Source: Deltaproteobacteria bacterium
GTDB taxonomy: Bacteria; Desulfobacterota_D; UBA1144; Nemesobacterales; JAJCZQ01
Direction: 5' to 3'
Length of the DNA stretch: 64,000 nucleotides
NCBI GenBank assembly: GCA_029262335.1
Contig: JAJCZQ010000026.1
Coordinates: 1 to 64,000 of the forward strand
The translations under genes were made by a program, and so were the position numbers. This document shows, piece after piece, positions 19,167 to 29,141 of the stretch. Numbering within the stretch: position 1 is the stretch's first letter; every line of letters starts with the position of its first letter. Below the pieces are notes generated by a model. That model was not told where the DNA came from and did not search any database. It was given only the letters and a program-made list of their open reading frames with translations.

Positions 19167-20249
19167 TTAGTTGTTTACAAAACCCCTGAGGGCAAGTCTT
19201 GTGTCACGCTTTCTTATTTTTGTTAAAGCTTTTCTTTCGATCTGCCTTATTCTTTCTCTGGTCAGGTTATACATTGAACCAATCTCATCCAATGTACATT
19301 TATCCTCATCACCTATCCCGTATCTCATGCGAATTATATTTTCTTCTCTTTCACTAAGGTCGGCAAGTGCATCTTCAAGAGCTTTGTTTAGTGAAATCTG
19401 TGCAATAAAGTCATCCGGCACAGGTTTTAGATCGGGGATTGTTTCGGCAATATTTGTTCTGCCGTTTCGTGAAGGATTTTCAGCATCAAGGTAAACAATG
19501 TTTGTGCTAGTTGCACTCATAGCGTTTTTAATTTTCTTGACACTTAACCCGGAAGTTTTAGCCAGTTCATCAACACCCGGATTATCGCTTCCGTTGTTAA
19601 TTAACTGGTGTGTTAGTTTGTTAATTTTATTTGCCTGTTCCAGGACCCTGACAGGCAGTCTGATAAGTCTTGTTTGATCGAGCAATGACCTGGAGATTCT
19701 CTGGATAATCCACCAGGATGCATATGTTGAGAACCTGTAGCCTTTTGAGTAATCATACTTCTCAACAGCTTTCATCAATCCAAGGTTTCCTTCCTGGATT
19801 AAATCAGCCAGCGGCAGGCCTCTGGTTAAATAGTTCTTTGCAATACTGATAACAAGTCTGAGGTTACCCTTAATAAACTTGTTTCTGAACTCAAGAATCT
19901 TTCTTTCGTTGATGGTCCTAAGTGTCTCAAGCCTGTTTATATCTTTTGCTTTTCCAGAGGACCTTCTCTGACTAACAAGTACTATCTTTTTATTGATAGC
20001 ATTGATATTCTTCTCAAATAGTTTTATCTGAATCGAGTATTCAACTTCCTGCTTCGCAGTTAAAAGATTCTCTGAACCTATTTCCTTAAAATAATTTTGA
20101 AGAGTAAAAAAATCATCTTCAGAAATAGTTTTAGACTTTGTATTCGTATTAAACTTTAAGGACTTATCCTCCGAAGAGTCCGAAAAATTTGCAGAATCAT
20201 AGCTAAAGTCACTTTTTCCAGCTACATACTCTTGAACTAACTCTGACAT
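19167..20249 (-). CDS. Sigma-70-family (group 2-like) RNA polymerase sigma factor
   Basis: 360 residues. A Ser-rich 45-residue leader precedes region 1.2 (NYFKEIGSENLLTAKQEVEYS). A basic insert of about 40 residues follows, then region 2 (NLRLVISIAKNYLTRGLPLADL, with RFSTYASWWIIQRISRSLLD for -10 recognition), region 3 and region 4 (TRERIRQIERKALTKIRKRD). Region 1.1 is absent and length is close to RpoS/SigB-like group 2 factors, so an alternative rather than the primary sigma is likely. The ATG has GGAGG seven bases upstream. A near-consensus sigma-54 promoter lies immediately upstream, suggesting RpoN control, as known for rpoS in Borrelia. Confidence 0.9.
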   Translation of the reverse strand: MSELVQEYVAGKSDFSYDSANFSDSSEDKSLKFNTNTKSKTISEDDFFTLQNYFKEIGSENLLTAKQEVEYSIQIKLFEKNINAINKKIVLVSQRRSSGKAKDINRLETLRTINERKILEFRNKFIKGNLRLVISIAKNYLTRGLPLADLIQEGNLGLMKAVEKYDYSKGYRFSTYASWWIIQRISRSLLDQTRLIRLPVRVLEQANKINKLTHQLINNGSDNPGVDELAKTSGLSVKKIKNAMSATSTNIVYLDAENPSRNGRTNIAETIPDLKPVPDDFIAQISLNKALEDALADLSEREENIIRMRYGIGDEDKCTLDEIGSMYNLTRERIRQIERKALTKIRKRDTRLALRGFVNN

Positions 20250-20286
20250 ATCATTCCTCCATCAAAACTGATATACACAAGATTAA

Positions 20287-20302
20287 TGCAATTTATATGC
20301 CA
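20287..20302 (-). promoter_or_regulatory. Sigma-54 promoter for the sigma factor gene
   Basis: The reverse strand reads TGGCATATAAATTGCA, matching TGGCAC-N5-TTGCA with exact GG-N10-GC spacing. The predicted start near 20275 leaves a leader of about 26 bases with a strong Shine-Dalgarno. Possible activator sites lie upstream: TCACAT-N11-ATGTGA (20377-20399) and the inverted pair TTGTGTGCAA (20342) / TTGCACATAA (20406). Confidence 0.65.
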
Positions 20303-20495
20303 GCAAAATTTTAACTCCACTTTAATTTTGCTTCCCACATCTTGTGTGCAAAAATTAATCAAAACACATTATTTTGTCACATAAGAAATCATGATGTGAA
20401 TTATCTTGCACATAATTATACACCAATTGACAAAAAAACACACATTGATTTTTTTAAAGGATATTATAAACTATTTACCGGAACTTGTACAGATC

Positions 20496-21419
20496 ATGAG
20501 AATTTTACAGACAGGCGGAGCAGGGTTTATTGGTTCATGGGTGGCCGAAAATTATCTTAAAGAAGGACATGAAGTTTTAATTTACGATAATTTGTCATCC
20601 GGTACTGCCCAAAATATACCACAAGATGCAGAGTTCGTTGAAGGTGATATACGTAACTATAGTATGCTTGAAGAAGTCTTTAAAAAATTCCGTCCTGAAG
20701 TAATTAACCACCATGCAGCACAGATTAATGTAAGAGTTTCAGTTGATAATCCGGTTTTTGATGCTGAAACAAATATATTAGGATCCATAAATCTCCTCGA
20801 GTTATCCGTTAAATACAAAGTTGCTAAATTTATTTTTGCATCAACAGGCGGGGCAATATACGGGGAGCCGAAGAACATCCCTGCAGATGAATTAACTGAC
20901 AACCAGCCTCTATCACCTTATGGAACTTCTAAACTATGTGTTGAAAACTATTTAAATTACTACAATAAAATATACAATCTCGATTTCACCGCACTTAGGT
21001 ATTCAAACGTATACGGGGAAAGGCAAAACCCTCATGGTGAAGCAGGTGTTGTCGCAATATTCTGTACAAATATACTTAACGGCAAAGACTGTAAAGTGTT
21101 TGGAGACGGAAACCAGACGAGAGACTATGTACACTGCGAAGATGTTGCCCGGGCTAATCTGCTTAGCCTTGATTCTGCAACTGGTATTTACAATATTGGC
21201 ACCTCTGTAAGTACATCTGTAAATGACATTGTTACAAAGCTAAAAGATTTTTCCGGAATCGATTTTAAAGCCGAACACCTTCCCGCAGTTCCGGGGGAGG
21301 TAAATCATATTTCTCTTGATACAAAACTTGCCTCAACTGTACTTGGCTGGTCCCCTGTGATCAGTTTTGATACAGGACTTGATAGAACCTGGCACTGGTT
21401 CAAAAACAACCTGTCATAA
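20496..21419 (+). CDS. NAD-dependent sugar-nucleotide epimerase/dehydratase
   Basis: The first 30 codons of the track ORF are not protein-like. The Rossmann start MRILQTGGAGFIGSWVAENY is at ATG 20496, giving 308 residues. It has the glycine-rich GGAGFIGS, the Ser/Tyr/Lys site (STGGAIYGE and YGTSK) and the C-terminal GDGNQTRDYVHCEDVARA typical of UDP-glucose 4-epimerase-like SDR proteins. Substrate is unknown; no polysaccharide cluster is adjacent. Divergent from the sigma factor gene across about 246 bases; only a weak ribosome site was found. Confidence 0.88.
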   Translation: MRILQTGGAGFIGSWVAENYLKEGHEVLIYDNLSSGTAQNIPQDAEFVEGDIRNYSMLEEVFKKFRPEVINHHAAQINVRVSVDNPVFDAETNILGSINLLELSVKYKVAKFIFASTGGAIYGEPKNIPADELTDNQPLSPYGTSKLCVENYLNYYNKIYNLDFTALRYSNVYGERQNPHGEAGVVAIFCTNILNGKDCKVFGDGNQTRDYVHCEDVARANLLSLDSATGIYNIGTSVSTSVNDIVTKLKDFSGIDFKAEHLPAVPGEVNHISLDTKLASTVLGWSPVISFDTGLDRTWHWFKNNLS

Positions 21420-21487
21420 AAACTTTATAGATACGGTTGATTATAATTTCTTTGTTGGTATCTTTACCTGACTCGGAGGAATTAACT

Positions 21488-21712
21488 ATGTCCCAAAAAG
21501 ACAAACTATATGACGTAAGAGTTGTCGATAGATATATTAAGGAAGGCATGCTGACGGAAAAGAATTACGCTGGCTATATCAAAAAACTTCCTGACGTCGC
21601 TGAAAAAGGTCAGACACTAATAATTGACGAAGAAGAAATAGCCGCTGACACAGAAGAAACAGAAGGCGAAGTTGAAACAACTGAGGATCAGCAAGGAACT
21701 GAAATTGAATAA
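21488..21712 (+). CDS. Small acidic-tailed hypothetical protein
   Basis: 74 residues from ATG 21488, which has GGAGG eight bases upstream; the track start 21437 is a TTG with no site. The N-terminal half (LYDVRVVDRYIKEGMLTEKN YAGYIKKLPD in outline) is basic and helical; the C-terminal 30 residues are nearly all Glu, Asp, Thr and Ala. I do not recognise the family. The stop region overlaps the start of the next small gene, so the two are probably coupled. Confidence 0.75.
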   Translation: MSQKDKLYDVRVVDRYIKEGMLTEKNYAGYIKKLPDVAEKGQTLIIDEEEIAADTEETEGEVETTEDQQGTEIE

Positions 21713-21926
21713 AATCCAGACATGGGAATATAAAGTAGTTACAACTGATTCTTTAGTTCAGGAACCTCAAAATCATGACATTGCAGTTTCTCAGGAAGCA
21801 AGCAACGAAAGGAAAGAAACTTCTAAGAGCAGTATTCAAAAATCACTAAACGCTTTAGGTCACGATGGCTGGGAACTTATTTCAGTACTTGGTGAGTTCT
21901 GTATATTTAAAAAATCTAATATTTAA
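21705..21926 (+). CDS. DUF4177-like small protein
   Basis: I favour the TTG at 21705 (AAGGA seven bases upstream, overlapping the previous stop by eight bases); the track uses TTG 21672. The 73-residue product starts with WEYKVVTTD and ends with ALGHDGWELISVLGEFCIFK. The opening WEYK-V and the closing LN-LG-GWELV pattern are diagnostic of DUF4177, a compact alpha/beta domain of unknown function. The middle is Gln/Ser-rich. It is convergent with guaA, nine bases between stops. Confidence 0.75.
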   Translation: MNKIQTWEYKVVTTDSLVQEPQNHDIAVSQEASNERKETSKSSIQKSLNALGHDGWELISVLGEFCIFKKSNI

Positions 21927-21935
21927 TTCTAAAAC

Positions 21936-23468
21936 TTATTCCCACTCAATTGTACTTGGCGGTTTGGTTGAAATATCGTAGACCACCCTGTTAACACCTT
22001 TTACTTCATTAATAATTCTAACAGATATTTTTTCCAGAAGCTCGGGAGGTATCCTTGCCCAGCTGGCGGTCATTCCATCTACACTTGTTACGGCCCTAAG
22101 GGCAATTACATTGTCATAGGTCCTCTCATCACCCATAACTCCAACTGTACGTATAGGAAGGAATACACAAAAGGCCTGCCAAATATTGTCATATTCCCCG
22201 CCCTGCTTAAGCTCCTCAATAAAAATGTGGTCGGCACGGCGAAGGATTTGAAGTGAGTCTTCTGTAATTTCACCTATTATTCTGATTGCAAGGCCTGGTC
22301 CGGGAAATGGATGCCTGTTTAAAAGTCCACCAGATACTTTTAAAGCCCTGCCTACTTCCCTTACCTCGTCTTTAAAAAGTTCCCTTAGTGGTTCAACCAG
22401 TTTTAAGTTCATTTTTTCGGGAAGCCCGCCAACATTATGATGAGATTTAATAGTTGCCGATGGCCCCTTAACACTCACACTTTCAATTACATCAGGATAT
22501 AAGGTACCCTGGGCCAAAAACTCTGCATTTGAAAATTTATGTGCTTCTTCATCAAACACGTTTATAAATTCTTCACCGATAATTTTTCTTTTCTCTTCAG
22601 GGTCAGTTACACCGCTAAGTTTTGATAAGAATCTTTTCCCTGCATCAACATCAATAAGGTTAAGTTCAAGCTCTTTATAATTTTTAACAACCTCTTCAGA
22701 TTCGTTTAGCCTCATAAGCCCCGTATCAACAAACACGCAGGTGAGGTTATTTCCAATTGCTTCTTTCAGTAGGACTGCAGTTACAGTTGAATCAACACCT
22801 CCGGACAGTGCACAGATTACTTTCGAATCCCCCACAGTCTCTCTTATGTTGCGAATGCAGCTTTCAACAAATGATTCCGGGTTCCATAGGCCCTTGCAGC
22901 CTGATATCCTGTAAATAAAGTTAGACAATATCTGTTTGCCAAGAAGGGTATGTGCTACTTCCGGATGAAACTGGGTTCCGTAGATTTTAAGGTCTTCACA
23001 TTTTATAGCAGCTACCGGGGTATTGTCTGTAAATGCTACTGAAATAAAGTTGTCAGGGATTTCAAGCACCTTATCACTATGAGACATCCAGACATCTGTT
23101 GCTGCAGGTATTTCTGAAAAAAGGTCGTCAGTTTTGCTGGTATTTATTGTAGCTGGCCCGTACTCTCTTTTATCTGATTTTTCGACTTTACCGCCAAGAA
23201 GCTGGACAATTAACTGCATCCCGTAGCAAATTCCAAGTACCGGAATACCAAGGCCTAATACCTTGTTATCTATTGTTGGTGAATCTTCGTCCCAGACACT
23301 TGAAGGCCCACCGGATAAAATAATTGCATTTGGAGAAAGTTCTTTTATTTCATCAATGGATGTATTAAATGGTTTAATCTCTGAATATACACCAAGCTCT
23401 CTTACACGCCTTGCTATAAGCTGAGTGTACTGAGAACCAAAATCTAAGACCAGTACATTTTCTGACAT
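21936..23468 (-). CDS. guaA: GMP synthase (glutamine-hydrolysing)
   Basis: 510 residues in the usual three parts. The class I amidotransferase domain has the nucleophile in [10 protein letters not shown] and the His/Glu pair in [11 protein letters not shown]. The ATP pyrophosphatase domain has the loop [13 protein letters not shown]. The dimerisation domain ends with the conserved KPPSTIEWE. The enzyme aminates XMP to GMP. It lies 18 bases downstream of guaB and completes the IMP-to-GMP pathway with it. Confidence 0.97.
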   Translation of the reverse strand: MSENVLVLDFGSQYTQLIARRVRELGVYSEIKPFNTSIDEIKELSPNAIILSGGPSSVWDEDSPTIDNKVLGLGIPVLGICYGMQLIVQLLGGKVEKSDKREYGPATINTSKTDDLFSEIPAATDVWMSHSDKVLEIPDNFISVAFTDNTPVAAIKCEDLKIYGTQFHPEVAHTLLGKQILSNFIYRISGCKGLWNPESFVESCIRNIRETVGDSKVICALSGGVDSTVTAVLLKEAIGNNLTCVFVDTGLMRLNESEEVVKNYKELELNLIDVDAGKRFLSKLSGVTDPEEKRKIIGEEFINVFDEEAHKFSNAEFLAQGTLYPDVIESVSVKGPSATIKSHHNVGGLPEKMNLKLVEPLRELFKDEVREVGRALKVSGGLLNRHPFPGPGLAIRIIGEITEDSLQILRRADHIFIEELKQGGEYDNIWQAFCVFLPIRTVGVMGDERTYDNVIALRAVTSVDGMTASWARIPPELLEKISVRIINEVKGVNRVVYDISTKPPSTIEWE

Positions 23469-23486
23469 TGTTTTTATGGATGGACT

Positions 23487-24956
23487 TTATTCTATCCTGT
23501 AGTTAGGGGCTTCGTTTGTAATAATTACATCATGTACATGACTTTCCTTAAAACCCGCATTTGTTATTCTTACAAATTTTGCATTGGATCTGAGTTTGCC
23601 AAGATTTACACATCCTGTGTAGCCCATCCCCGACTTTACTCCGCCAATAAGCTGATAGATAATACTTCCGAGAGATCCCCTGTGCGGCACTCTCCCGCCT
23701 ATTCCTTCAGGCACAAATTTTGAGTCTTCATCAATATCGTCCTGGGAATACCTGTCTTTACTCCCCTTCTTCATCGCCTCAATAGAGCCCATACCCCTGT
23801 AGACTTTATAAGACCTTCCCTGGAATAACACTGTTTCCCCGGGTGCTTCGTCCGTTCCGGCAAACAGGTTGCCAATCATTACGGAATATGCTCCTGCTGC
23901 CAGGGCTTTTGTAATATCACCGGAATACTTGATACCGCCGTCTGCTATTATTGGTACATTCTTTTTGGAAGCAGCTTTTGATACTTCACTGATTGCTGTA
24001 ATCTGGGGGACTCCTATCCCGGCAATTATTCGGGTAGTGCAAATTGAACCTGGCCCTACTCCTACTTTAAGTGCATCTGCTCCGGCCTTGATTAAAGCCT
24101 CTGCTCCGGCAGAAGTTGCAATATTGCCGGCAATTATTTCAATTTTTTTAAAATTTTTCTTTATATATTTAACAGTGTCTATTACCTTCTTTGAATGTGC
24201 ATGCGCCGTATCAATAATAATTACATCGCAGCCTACAGACAGTAATTTTTCCACCCTTTCATCAATGTCAGTAGAAACCCCTACAGCACCGCCGCATCTG
24301 AGTCTTCCCATACTGTCTTTGGATGCGCTGGGGAATTTTTCTATTTTTTCAATATCCTTCATGGTTATAAGCCCACGAAGGCGAAAACGGGAATCAACAA
24401 CCGGGAGTTTCTCGATCTTATACCTGTGAAGCAGTTCCTTCGCTTCTTCAAGTGTTGTTCCTTCCTTGGCAGTTACAAGGTCTTTCTTAGGTGTCATTAC
24501 ATTCTCAATCTTAAAATGAAGGTTTTTTTCAAATCTCAAATCACGGTTGGTAATTATTCCATTCAGTGTGCCGTCATTCTTAATAACCGGAAGTCCTGTT
24601 ATCCCGAAATTATTCATAATATCGACAGCATCCTTTACCAGCTGATTAGGTTTTACAGTGAGCGGATTGACTATCATACCGCTTTCAAATTTTTTTACTT
24701 TTTCTACTTCAGATGCCTGAAAATCAGCAGACATGTTCTTATGAATAATGCCAATTCCGCCTTCCTGCGCCATTGTTATTGCTGTCCGGGCTTCGGTAAC
24801 AGTATCCATTGCAGCACTTATAAGCGGAATATTTAATTTGATTCCGGGAGTTAACTGGGTGGATACATCGACATCAGTGGGCAAAATTTGAGAGTAAGAA
24901 GGTACAAGTAGAACATCATCAAATGTTAAGGCTTCTTCAACCTTACCTACACTCAT
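23487..24956 (-). CDS. guaB: IMP dehydrogenase
   Basis: 489 residues, standard bacterial length. The TIM barrel opens with [18 protein letters not shown]. The catalytic loop [18 protein letters not shown] carries the active Cys. Two CBS domains interrupt the barrel (about 95-210; [20 protein letters not shown], then [10 protein letters not shown]). It oxidises IMP to XMP with NAD. The ATG overlaps the stop of the upstream small gene by one base (TAATG), and AAGGAAAG precedes it, so expression is likely coupled to that gene. Confidence 0.97.
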   Translation of the reverse strand: MSVGKVEEALTFDDVLLVPSYSQILPTDVDVSTQLTPGIKLNIPLISAAMDTVTEARTAITMAQEGGIGIIHKNMSADFQASEVEKVKKFESGMIVNPLTVKPNQLVKDAVDIMNNFGITGLPVIKNDGTLNGIITNRDLRFEKNLHFKIENVMTPKKDLVTAKEGTTLEEAKELLHRYKIEKLPVVDSRFRLRGLITMKDIEKIEKFPSASKDSMGRLRCGGAVGVSTDIDERVEKLLSVGCDVIIIDTAHAHSKKVIDTVKYIKKNFKKIEIIAGNIATSAGAEALIKAGADALKVGVGPGSICTTRIIAGIGVPQITAISEVSKAASKKNVPIIADGGIKYSGDITKALAAGAYSVMIGNLFAGTDEAPGETVLFQGRSYKVYRGMGSIEAMKKGSKDRYSQDDIDEDSKFVPEGIGGRVPHRGSLGSIIYQLIGGVKSGMGYTGCVNLGKLRSNAKFVRITNAGFKESHVHDVIITNEAPNYRIE

Positions 24957-25366
24957 TATTTCTTTCCTTTAGGTTTTTTAACAGCAGTTTTTTTCTCCGC
25001 TGGTTTTTTTGCTGGTGGGGCCGCCGGGGCCTTTGGAGCAGCAGACTTTGGAGCTCTTGGTTTCTTTTTTGGTTTTTCTACTGGAATCTGCTTTGCAGTA
25101 CTCGGAGTTAATAATATTTCCAGGACTTTTTTCCTCATTTCGGGAAGCCCTACTCCAAGCTCAACTTCAATTGCCTGTTCTTTATCAGTCAGGTGTACAA
25201 AAACGGGCAGCACTCCTACAAATGTCTCAGAATCAACTCTTTCAAATCCAAGTGCTTTAAGAAGTTTTTTCTGGAATACCGGAAAATCAACTGTTGCTAT
25301 TTCAGCAGTCTCCTGTGGTAATAACCCGTCCTGGCTTACGCTTACTTTTATCTTGGTAGCTTTCAT
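24956..25366 (-). CDS. Hypothetical protein with Lys/Pro/Ala-rich tail, coupled to guaB
   Basis: 136 residues. The first 90 form an alpha/beta-looking domain ([12 protein letters not shown]-like start, then [20 protein letters not shown]). The last 45 residues are almost only Lys, Pro and Ala, in short KKPxxK and [12 protein letters not shown] runs, resembling nucleic-acid-binding tails of histone H1 type. No family is recognised. The stop overlaps the guaB start (TAATG). Whether it binds DNA, RNA or GuaB is unknown. Confidence 0.75.
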   Translation of the reverse strand: MKATKIKVSVSQDGLLPQETAEIATVDFPVFQKKLLKALGFERVDSETFVGVLPVFVHLTDKEQAIEVELGVGLPEMRKKVLEILLTPSTAKQIPVEKPKKKPRAPKSAAPKAPAAPPAKKPAEKKTAVKKPKGKK

Positions 25367-25470
25367 AATATATTATTACACTCCATTTCTATTTCATTAG
25401 AATAACTGCTTTTTTTCAAAGTATTAAAAGGGTTATATTACAAGAACCGGAGTTATTTAGCAAGGAAATA

Positions 25471-26793
25471 TCAAGGATTCTCACCAATATCTGCAGAATC
25501 ATATCCAACTACTTCAACCCTGTATTTCAAACCCAGGATTTTTTCTTTCGCCGGAAAAATCGAATAAAAGGGGATTACCTCTCCCGGCTGTATATCAAAA
25601 TTGAGTCCATCAAGATTGTTGGCATCATCATAGCTGATATCACCATTTTTTCTGTTCAGTTTAGCCTGGATACTGTTAAATGTACTGTTTTTGATTTCCC
25701 TGTTGGACAGGGTATTTCCCGCAAATAATTCCTGTATAAAAATATTTGTGCCCTCGGATATATAGTAGACACGGAGTTTAAGGTAATTTACCGGACTTGT
25801 TGATGTATTTACTGCTTCCCCTGAAACAACAAAAACCTGGCCGTATTTTGAACTTTGCCAGCTGCCATTATCTTCTTTTATCTTTATGTTCTTTTTTAAT
25901 TCGAGTCCGGCATTTCCGCCATACAAACCTCTGGCATAGTTATCAAACCGGTTAAAATAATCATTAGGGTATATTTTAGTTTCATTTAACAAGAACATTG
26001 TGACAAGAAAAAGTGCCGCTATCAGTATTATTGCAAAAATCCAGCCTATTAATTTCTTAAAAAATCCGCTGCTTCCCTTACTCCTGCGGTATCTTCTTAC
26101 GGGTGCAGTTTTTGCGGATGCTGCATAACGAGGCTCCTGTACATCAGAAGACGATGCCACCGTACCCTTTGTATATGTCTGTTCAAGTACATCCTGGTCA
26201 AGGCTAAGGTTAGGACTTTTAAATTCATCCCCGCCTTTTTCGCCTGCGGAGATCTCCGTCTTTTGTTGAGGTGGTTTAAACTCTTCAGCTGGAATATCAT
26301 CTTTCTGAACACCCTGATCTTCAGCCATATCATCAAGGTGGTCAATTTCCAGGTTAAGGAAAGGATCAGGTGCTGTTTCCTGTTCTGTAGGTGCGGTATC
26401 TAAATTAACACTTTGATCGGAAGTTTCTAAATTTTCGATATTCAGATCAGCGCTTAAATCAGGTTTATCTTCAATACCAGGTGTAATTAATTCTTCATCC
26501 GATTTTTCTGGTTTATTAAAATCCAAAGTTTCGGTCGGAGTTTCAGTTAAAGGCTCATCCTGAGTTATGGGTAATTCATTTTCATCTATGGATGGAGTAT
26601 CAGGTACAAGGTCTTCCTGCTGTTCCTGAGCAAAAGGATCAGGCGAAGTTTCAGGACTATGTTCATCATGGAGACTGTATTCAAAAAAGAAAACCTCCCC
26701 ACACTTCGAACATCTCACCTTGATTCCGGGCGGCTTAACTTTATCATCCCCTACCCTGAACTTTGTTTTACATGCTTCACATTGAATTATCAT
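25471..26793 (-). CDS. MJ0042 zinc-ribbon membrane protein with DUF3426-like domain
   Basis: 440 residues. The N-terminal zinc ribbon (CEACKTKFRVGDDKVKPPG, then CSKCGEVFFFE; four Cys) is the MJ0042 motif. A long acidic, Pro/Gln-rich disordered region (about 50-235) follows, then one membrane helix (about 250-270, FAIILIAALFLVTMFLLN), then a periplasmic domain (VFVVSGEAVNTSTSPVNYLK) typical of DUF3426 proteins in deltaproteobacteria. Function is unknown. No Shine-Dalgarno before the ATG. Confidence 0.87.
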   Translation of the reverse strand: MIIQCEACKTKFRVGDDKVKPPGIKVRCSKCGEVFFFEYSLHDEHSPETSPDPFAQEQQEDLVPDTPSIDENELPITQDEPLTETPTETLDFNKPEKSDEELITPGIEDKPDLSADLNIENLETSDQSVNLDTAPTEQETAPDPFLNLEIDHLDDMAEDQGVQKDDIPAEEFKPPQQKTEISAGEKGGDEFKSPNLSLDQDVLEQTYTKGTVASSSDVQEPRYAASAKTAPVRRYRRSKGSSGFFKKLIGWIFAIILIAALFLVTMFLLNETKIYPNDYFNRFDNYARGLYGGNAGLELKKNIKIKEDNGSWQSSKYGQVFVVSGEAVNTSTSPVNYLKLRVYYISEGTNIFIQELFAGNTLSNREIKNSTFNSIQAKLNRKNGDISYDDANNLDGLNFDIQPGEVIPFYSIFPAKEKILGLKYRVEVVGYDSADIGENP

Positions 26794-27033
26794 AACTTAA
26801 TAAAAATGTATCATAATCATTTATTAATAGTAATTTTAAGATCAAAATTCTATTTAACAAAAATATTTTTTATTTAGATAAAAATAATTTATCTGAAAAA
26901 AGATAATGCTTATTATAGTTTATTTTTCATTATAAATGTATCTTCTAGATTAAATCAACTTAAATACATTGCAAAGGGGATATTACTTATGTAGAATTTC
27001 CTATTACAAATTACCTTGGAGTTACCTTACATA
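26794..27033. other. 240-base divergent intergenic region
   Basis: Very AT-rich, between the zinc-ribbon protein (left) and the MoxR ATPase (right). It contains the inverted repeat AGATAAA-N5-TTTATCT near 26877-26895. No clear promoter or RNA was recognised. Confidence 0.4.
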
Positions 27034-27987
27034 ATGGATAATGAAAACCCAATTTTAAAGTTAAAAAATGAGATGGACAAACATGTGGTTGGGCACGACC
27101 AGGTAAAGATGGCCCTGCTGCTTGGAATTATATCTAGGGAACATATATATATTGAAGGCCCCCCAGGTACAGCAAAAACAATGCTGTCCGAGATTATATC
27201 TTCTGCTGCCCAGTTAAATTTCTTTTTCTACCAGCTTCACAGGGACACAAGACTGTCCGAACTCATTGGTGACCTTGTAATATCTAAAGAAAAAAGCGAT
27301 GAAGGCGAAATAATAAAGCAGAAAATTGTTAAAGGTGGTATTTTAAAATCCGAGATTTGCCTTTTGGATGACATATCCAGGGCACCCGGAGAGTCCCTGA
27401 ATGTACTTCTTCGTATTCTAAATGAAAGAAAGTTTTTTAATGAACCAATCCCGCTTATGACAGCAATTGCCACGAGCAACCCTACCGCAGATGAGTATTA
27501 CAATGAACCTCTTGACCCTGCAAACCTCGACAGGTTTGTACTTCAGATAAAATCTCTTGGGATTTCATACGGCAAGGGCTGGGACGATGCAAGAAAAGTA
27601 ATTGAGCTTTATTCCAACAAATCATTTAACGAAGATATTCCGGTTTCTGTCAGCAAAGAAATTCTGGACGAGTCTTATAATAAATTAGACAAGATGGAAA
27701 TACCTTCTGAAGTACAGGAAGGGCTTGCCAACTTTGTTACGATCTTAGTAGAAGATTACGGATTAAATGAAACAAATTCATTAATATCCGACAGAACTTT
27801 CTTTGTAAAATCCCTTAAGATAATTCGTGCTCATGCACTTATATCCGGAAGAGATACCTGCACAATGGAAGACCTCCAGGCATTAAAATACATGACTGCA
27901 TTCAGGATCCCTGAAGACATTTATGACCAGCTGGACAATATTCTGCAAAACCTGGATCGTAAAAAAAAAATCCAAATGACGAGCTAA
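27034..27987 (+). CDS. MoxR-family AAA+ ATPase
   Basis: I prefer ATG 27034 (MDNENPILK) over the track TTG at 27016, which lies in the upstream GGAG. 317 residues. Walker A is GPPGTAKT (about 42-49). The Walker B region reads CLLDDISRAPGES near residue 112, with Asp where most family members have Glu. Sensor 1 is in ATSNPTADEYYNEPLDPANLDRF. The family acts as chaperone-like ATPases paired with VWA proteins, and a VWA gene follows 20 bases downstream. Target unknown. Confidence 0.92.
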   Translation: MDNENPILKLKNEMDKHVVGHDQVKMALLLGIISREHIYIEGPPGTAKTMLSEIISSAAQLNFFFYQLHRDTRLSELIGDLVISKEKSDEGEIIKQKIVKGGILKSEICLLDDISRAPGESLNVLLRILNERKFFNEPIPLMTAIATSNPTADEYYNEPLDPANLDRFVLQIKSLGISYGKGWDDARKVIELYSNKSFNEDIPVSVSKEILDESYNKLDKMEIPSEVQEGLANFVTILVEDYGLNETNSLISDRTFFVKSLKIIRAHALISGRDTCTMEDLQALKYMTAFRIPEDIYDQLDNILQNLDRKKKIQMTS

Positions 27988-28007
27988 GAGACGAGGCTGA
28001 ACAGCCT

Positions 28008-29141
28008 ATGTCCGAGTTTGACCAGGATTTTCCCGACGACCAGGAACTCAAAGAAAAACCTGACGATGAATCAGAGAAACAATCGGAAGAAGAAGTGTCC
28101 GATGCCAGGAAAACTTTTTTCCAGGCCCTGAAAGAATTAAAGGAAAACATCGACCAGGAAAGTGAAATGAATCCCCCCGATGATTTAAACATTCCTTCAG
28201 ACCCAACAGGTCAGCCTTTTGATGACGGCAACTCCGAAGAGAAGGATTCACAAACCGATAAAATATTTGCCAGCAAATCTGAGAACTCAGGCGAAGACGA
28301 TGATCTTCTGACACCCGGGAAAAGAAACCTCGACACTGCAGACAATATCAAGATGATAATGAAAGTCCTTGACGGGAACTTCCAGAGAAACATTGCCAGA
28401 AAAGCATTCCATCCGGGCGGCGTTCCGAGGACCTGGAAAAGAATGACAACATTTGATGAAGTTGAAGATGTAGACCCAATGGACGCATTTGTATGGGCAG
28501 ACAACATGTCGCCGCAGCTCCCAAGGGTCCACAGAAGGGAAAAAGAAAGGCTTGGCGGTGAAATTGCAATACTTAGAGACGTTAGTACATCTATGATGGG
28601 TGTTTACAGTGAATGGTCATCCTCGGTGGTAAAAGGGGTACTTGAGCTTGCCCGATCAAAGAGCATGAGAGTAGGTTATGTAGAGTTTAATCATAAGTCA
28701 TTTAAGTATAAAAAGAACTCAAGATTTTTTACACGTGATTACGAATGGGTGCTAAACCTTTCCACCAACACAGAATGTTCAGGCAATACAAACTATGAAG
28801 ACGCCCTTAGCGAGTCTCTTTCCGAATTCAGGGGCAGGGGCTTAAGGAACAAGCACATACTTTTCATTACTGATGGAATCCCAACTTCAGGGGACTGTGA
28901 TGTTTTTCGCGAAAGGGTCCTTGCCAAAAAACTTGGTGTTTGCATTCACTCAATCTTTATCGGTTCTAAAAACTATCCCAAAATTCTGCAGCAGGTTTCC
29001 CAGGAAACAATCGGCACGCAGTTTGTTGCATTCAAGGGAAAAGACGGCCTTATTAAGATTGAAAGGAAAGATAAGTTTTTTACCGGCAGGGATGAAGTCA
29101 AAACCCAGGTTGACCCGTTTGATAAAGTTTTCTCAAACTAG
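28008..29141 (+). CDS. VWA-domain protein, partner of MoxR ATPase
   Basis: 377 residues. The first 130 are highly acidic and Ser-rich, probably disordered. The C-terminal von Willebrand A domain has the MIDAS motif DVSTSM near residue 191, with FITDGIPTSGD supplying the later metal ligand. This is the CoxE/ViaA-like layout: the MoxR ATPase remodels or loads a partner bound through the metal site. The gene follows the ATPase directly and overlaps mltG tail-to-tail by four bases. Cytoplasmic; the specific target cannot be inferred. Confidence 0.88.
   Translation: MSEFDQDFPDDQELKEKPDDESEKQSEEEVSDARKTFFQALKELKENIDQESEMNPPDDLNIPSDPTGQPFDDGNSEEKDSQTDKIFASKSENSGEDDDLLTPGKRNLDTADNIKMIMKVLDGNFQRNIARKAFHPGGVPRTWKRMTTFDEVEDVDPMDAFVWADNMSPQLPRVHRREKERLGGEIAILRDVSTSMMGVYSEWSSSVVKGVLELARSKSMRVGYVEFNHKSFKYKKNSRFFTRDYEWVLNLSTNTECSGNTNYEDALSESLSEFRGRGLRNKHILFITDGIPTSGDCDVFRERVLAKKLGVCIHSIFIGSKNYPKILQQVSQETIGTQFVAFKGKDGLIKIERKDKFFTGRDEVKTQVDPFDKVFSN

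Noticed and set aside
28048-28569. Reverse ORFs within the VWA gene
   Set aside because: Shadows in the acidic low-complexity region.
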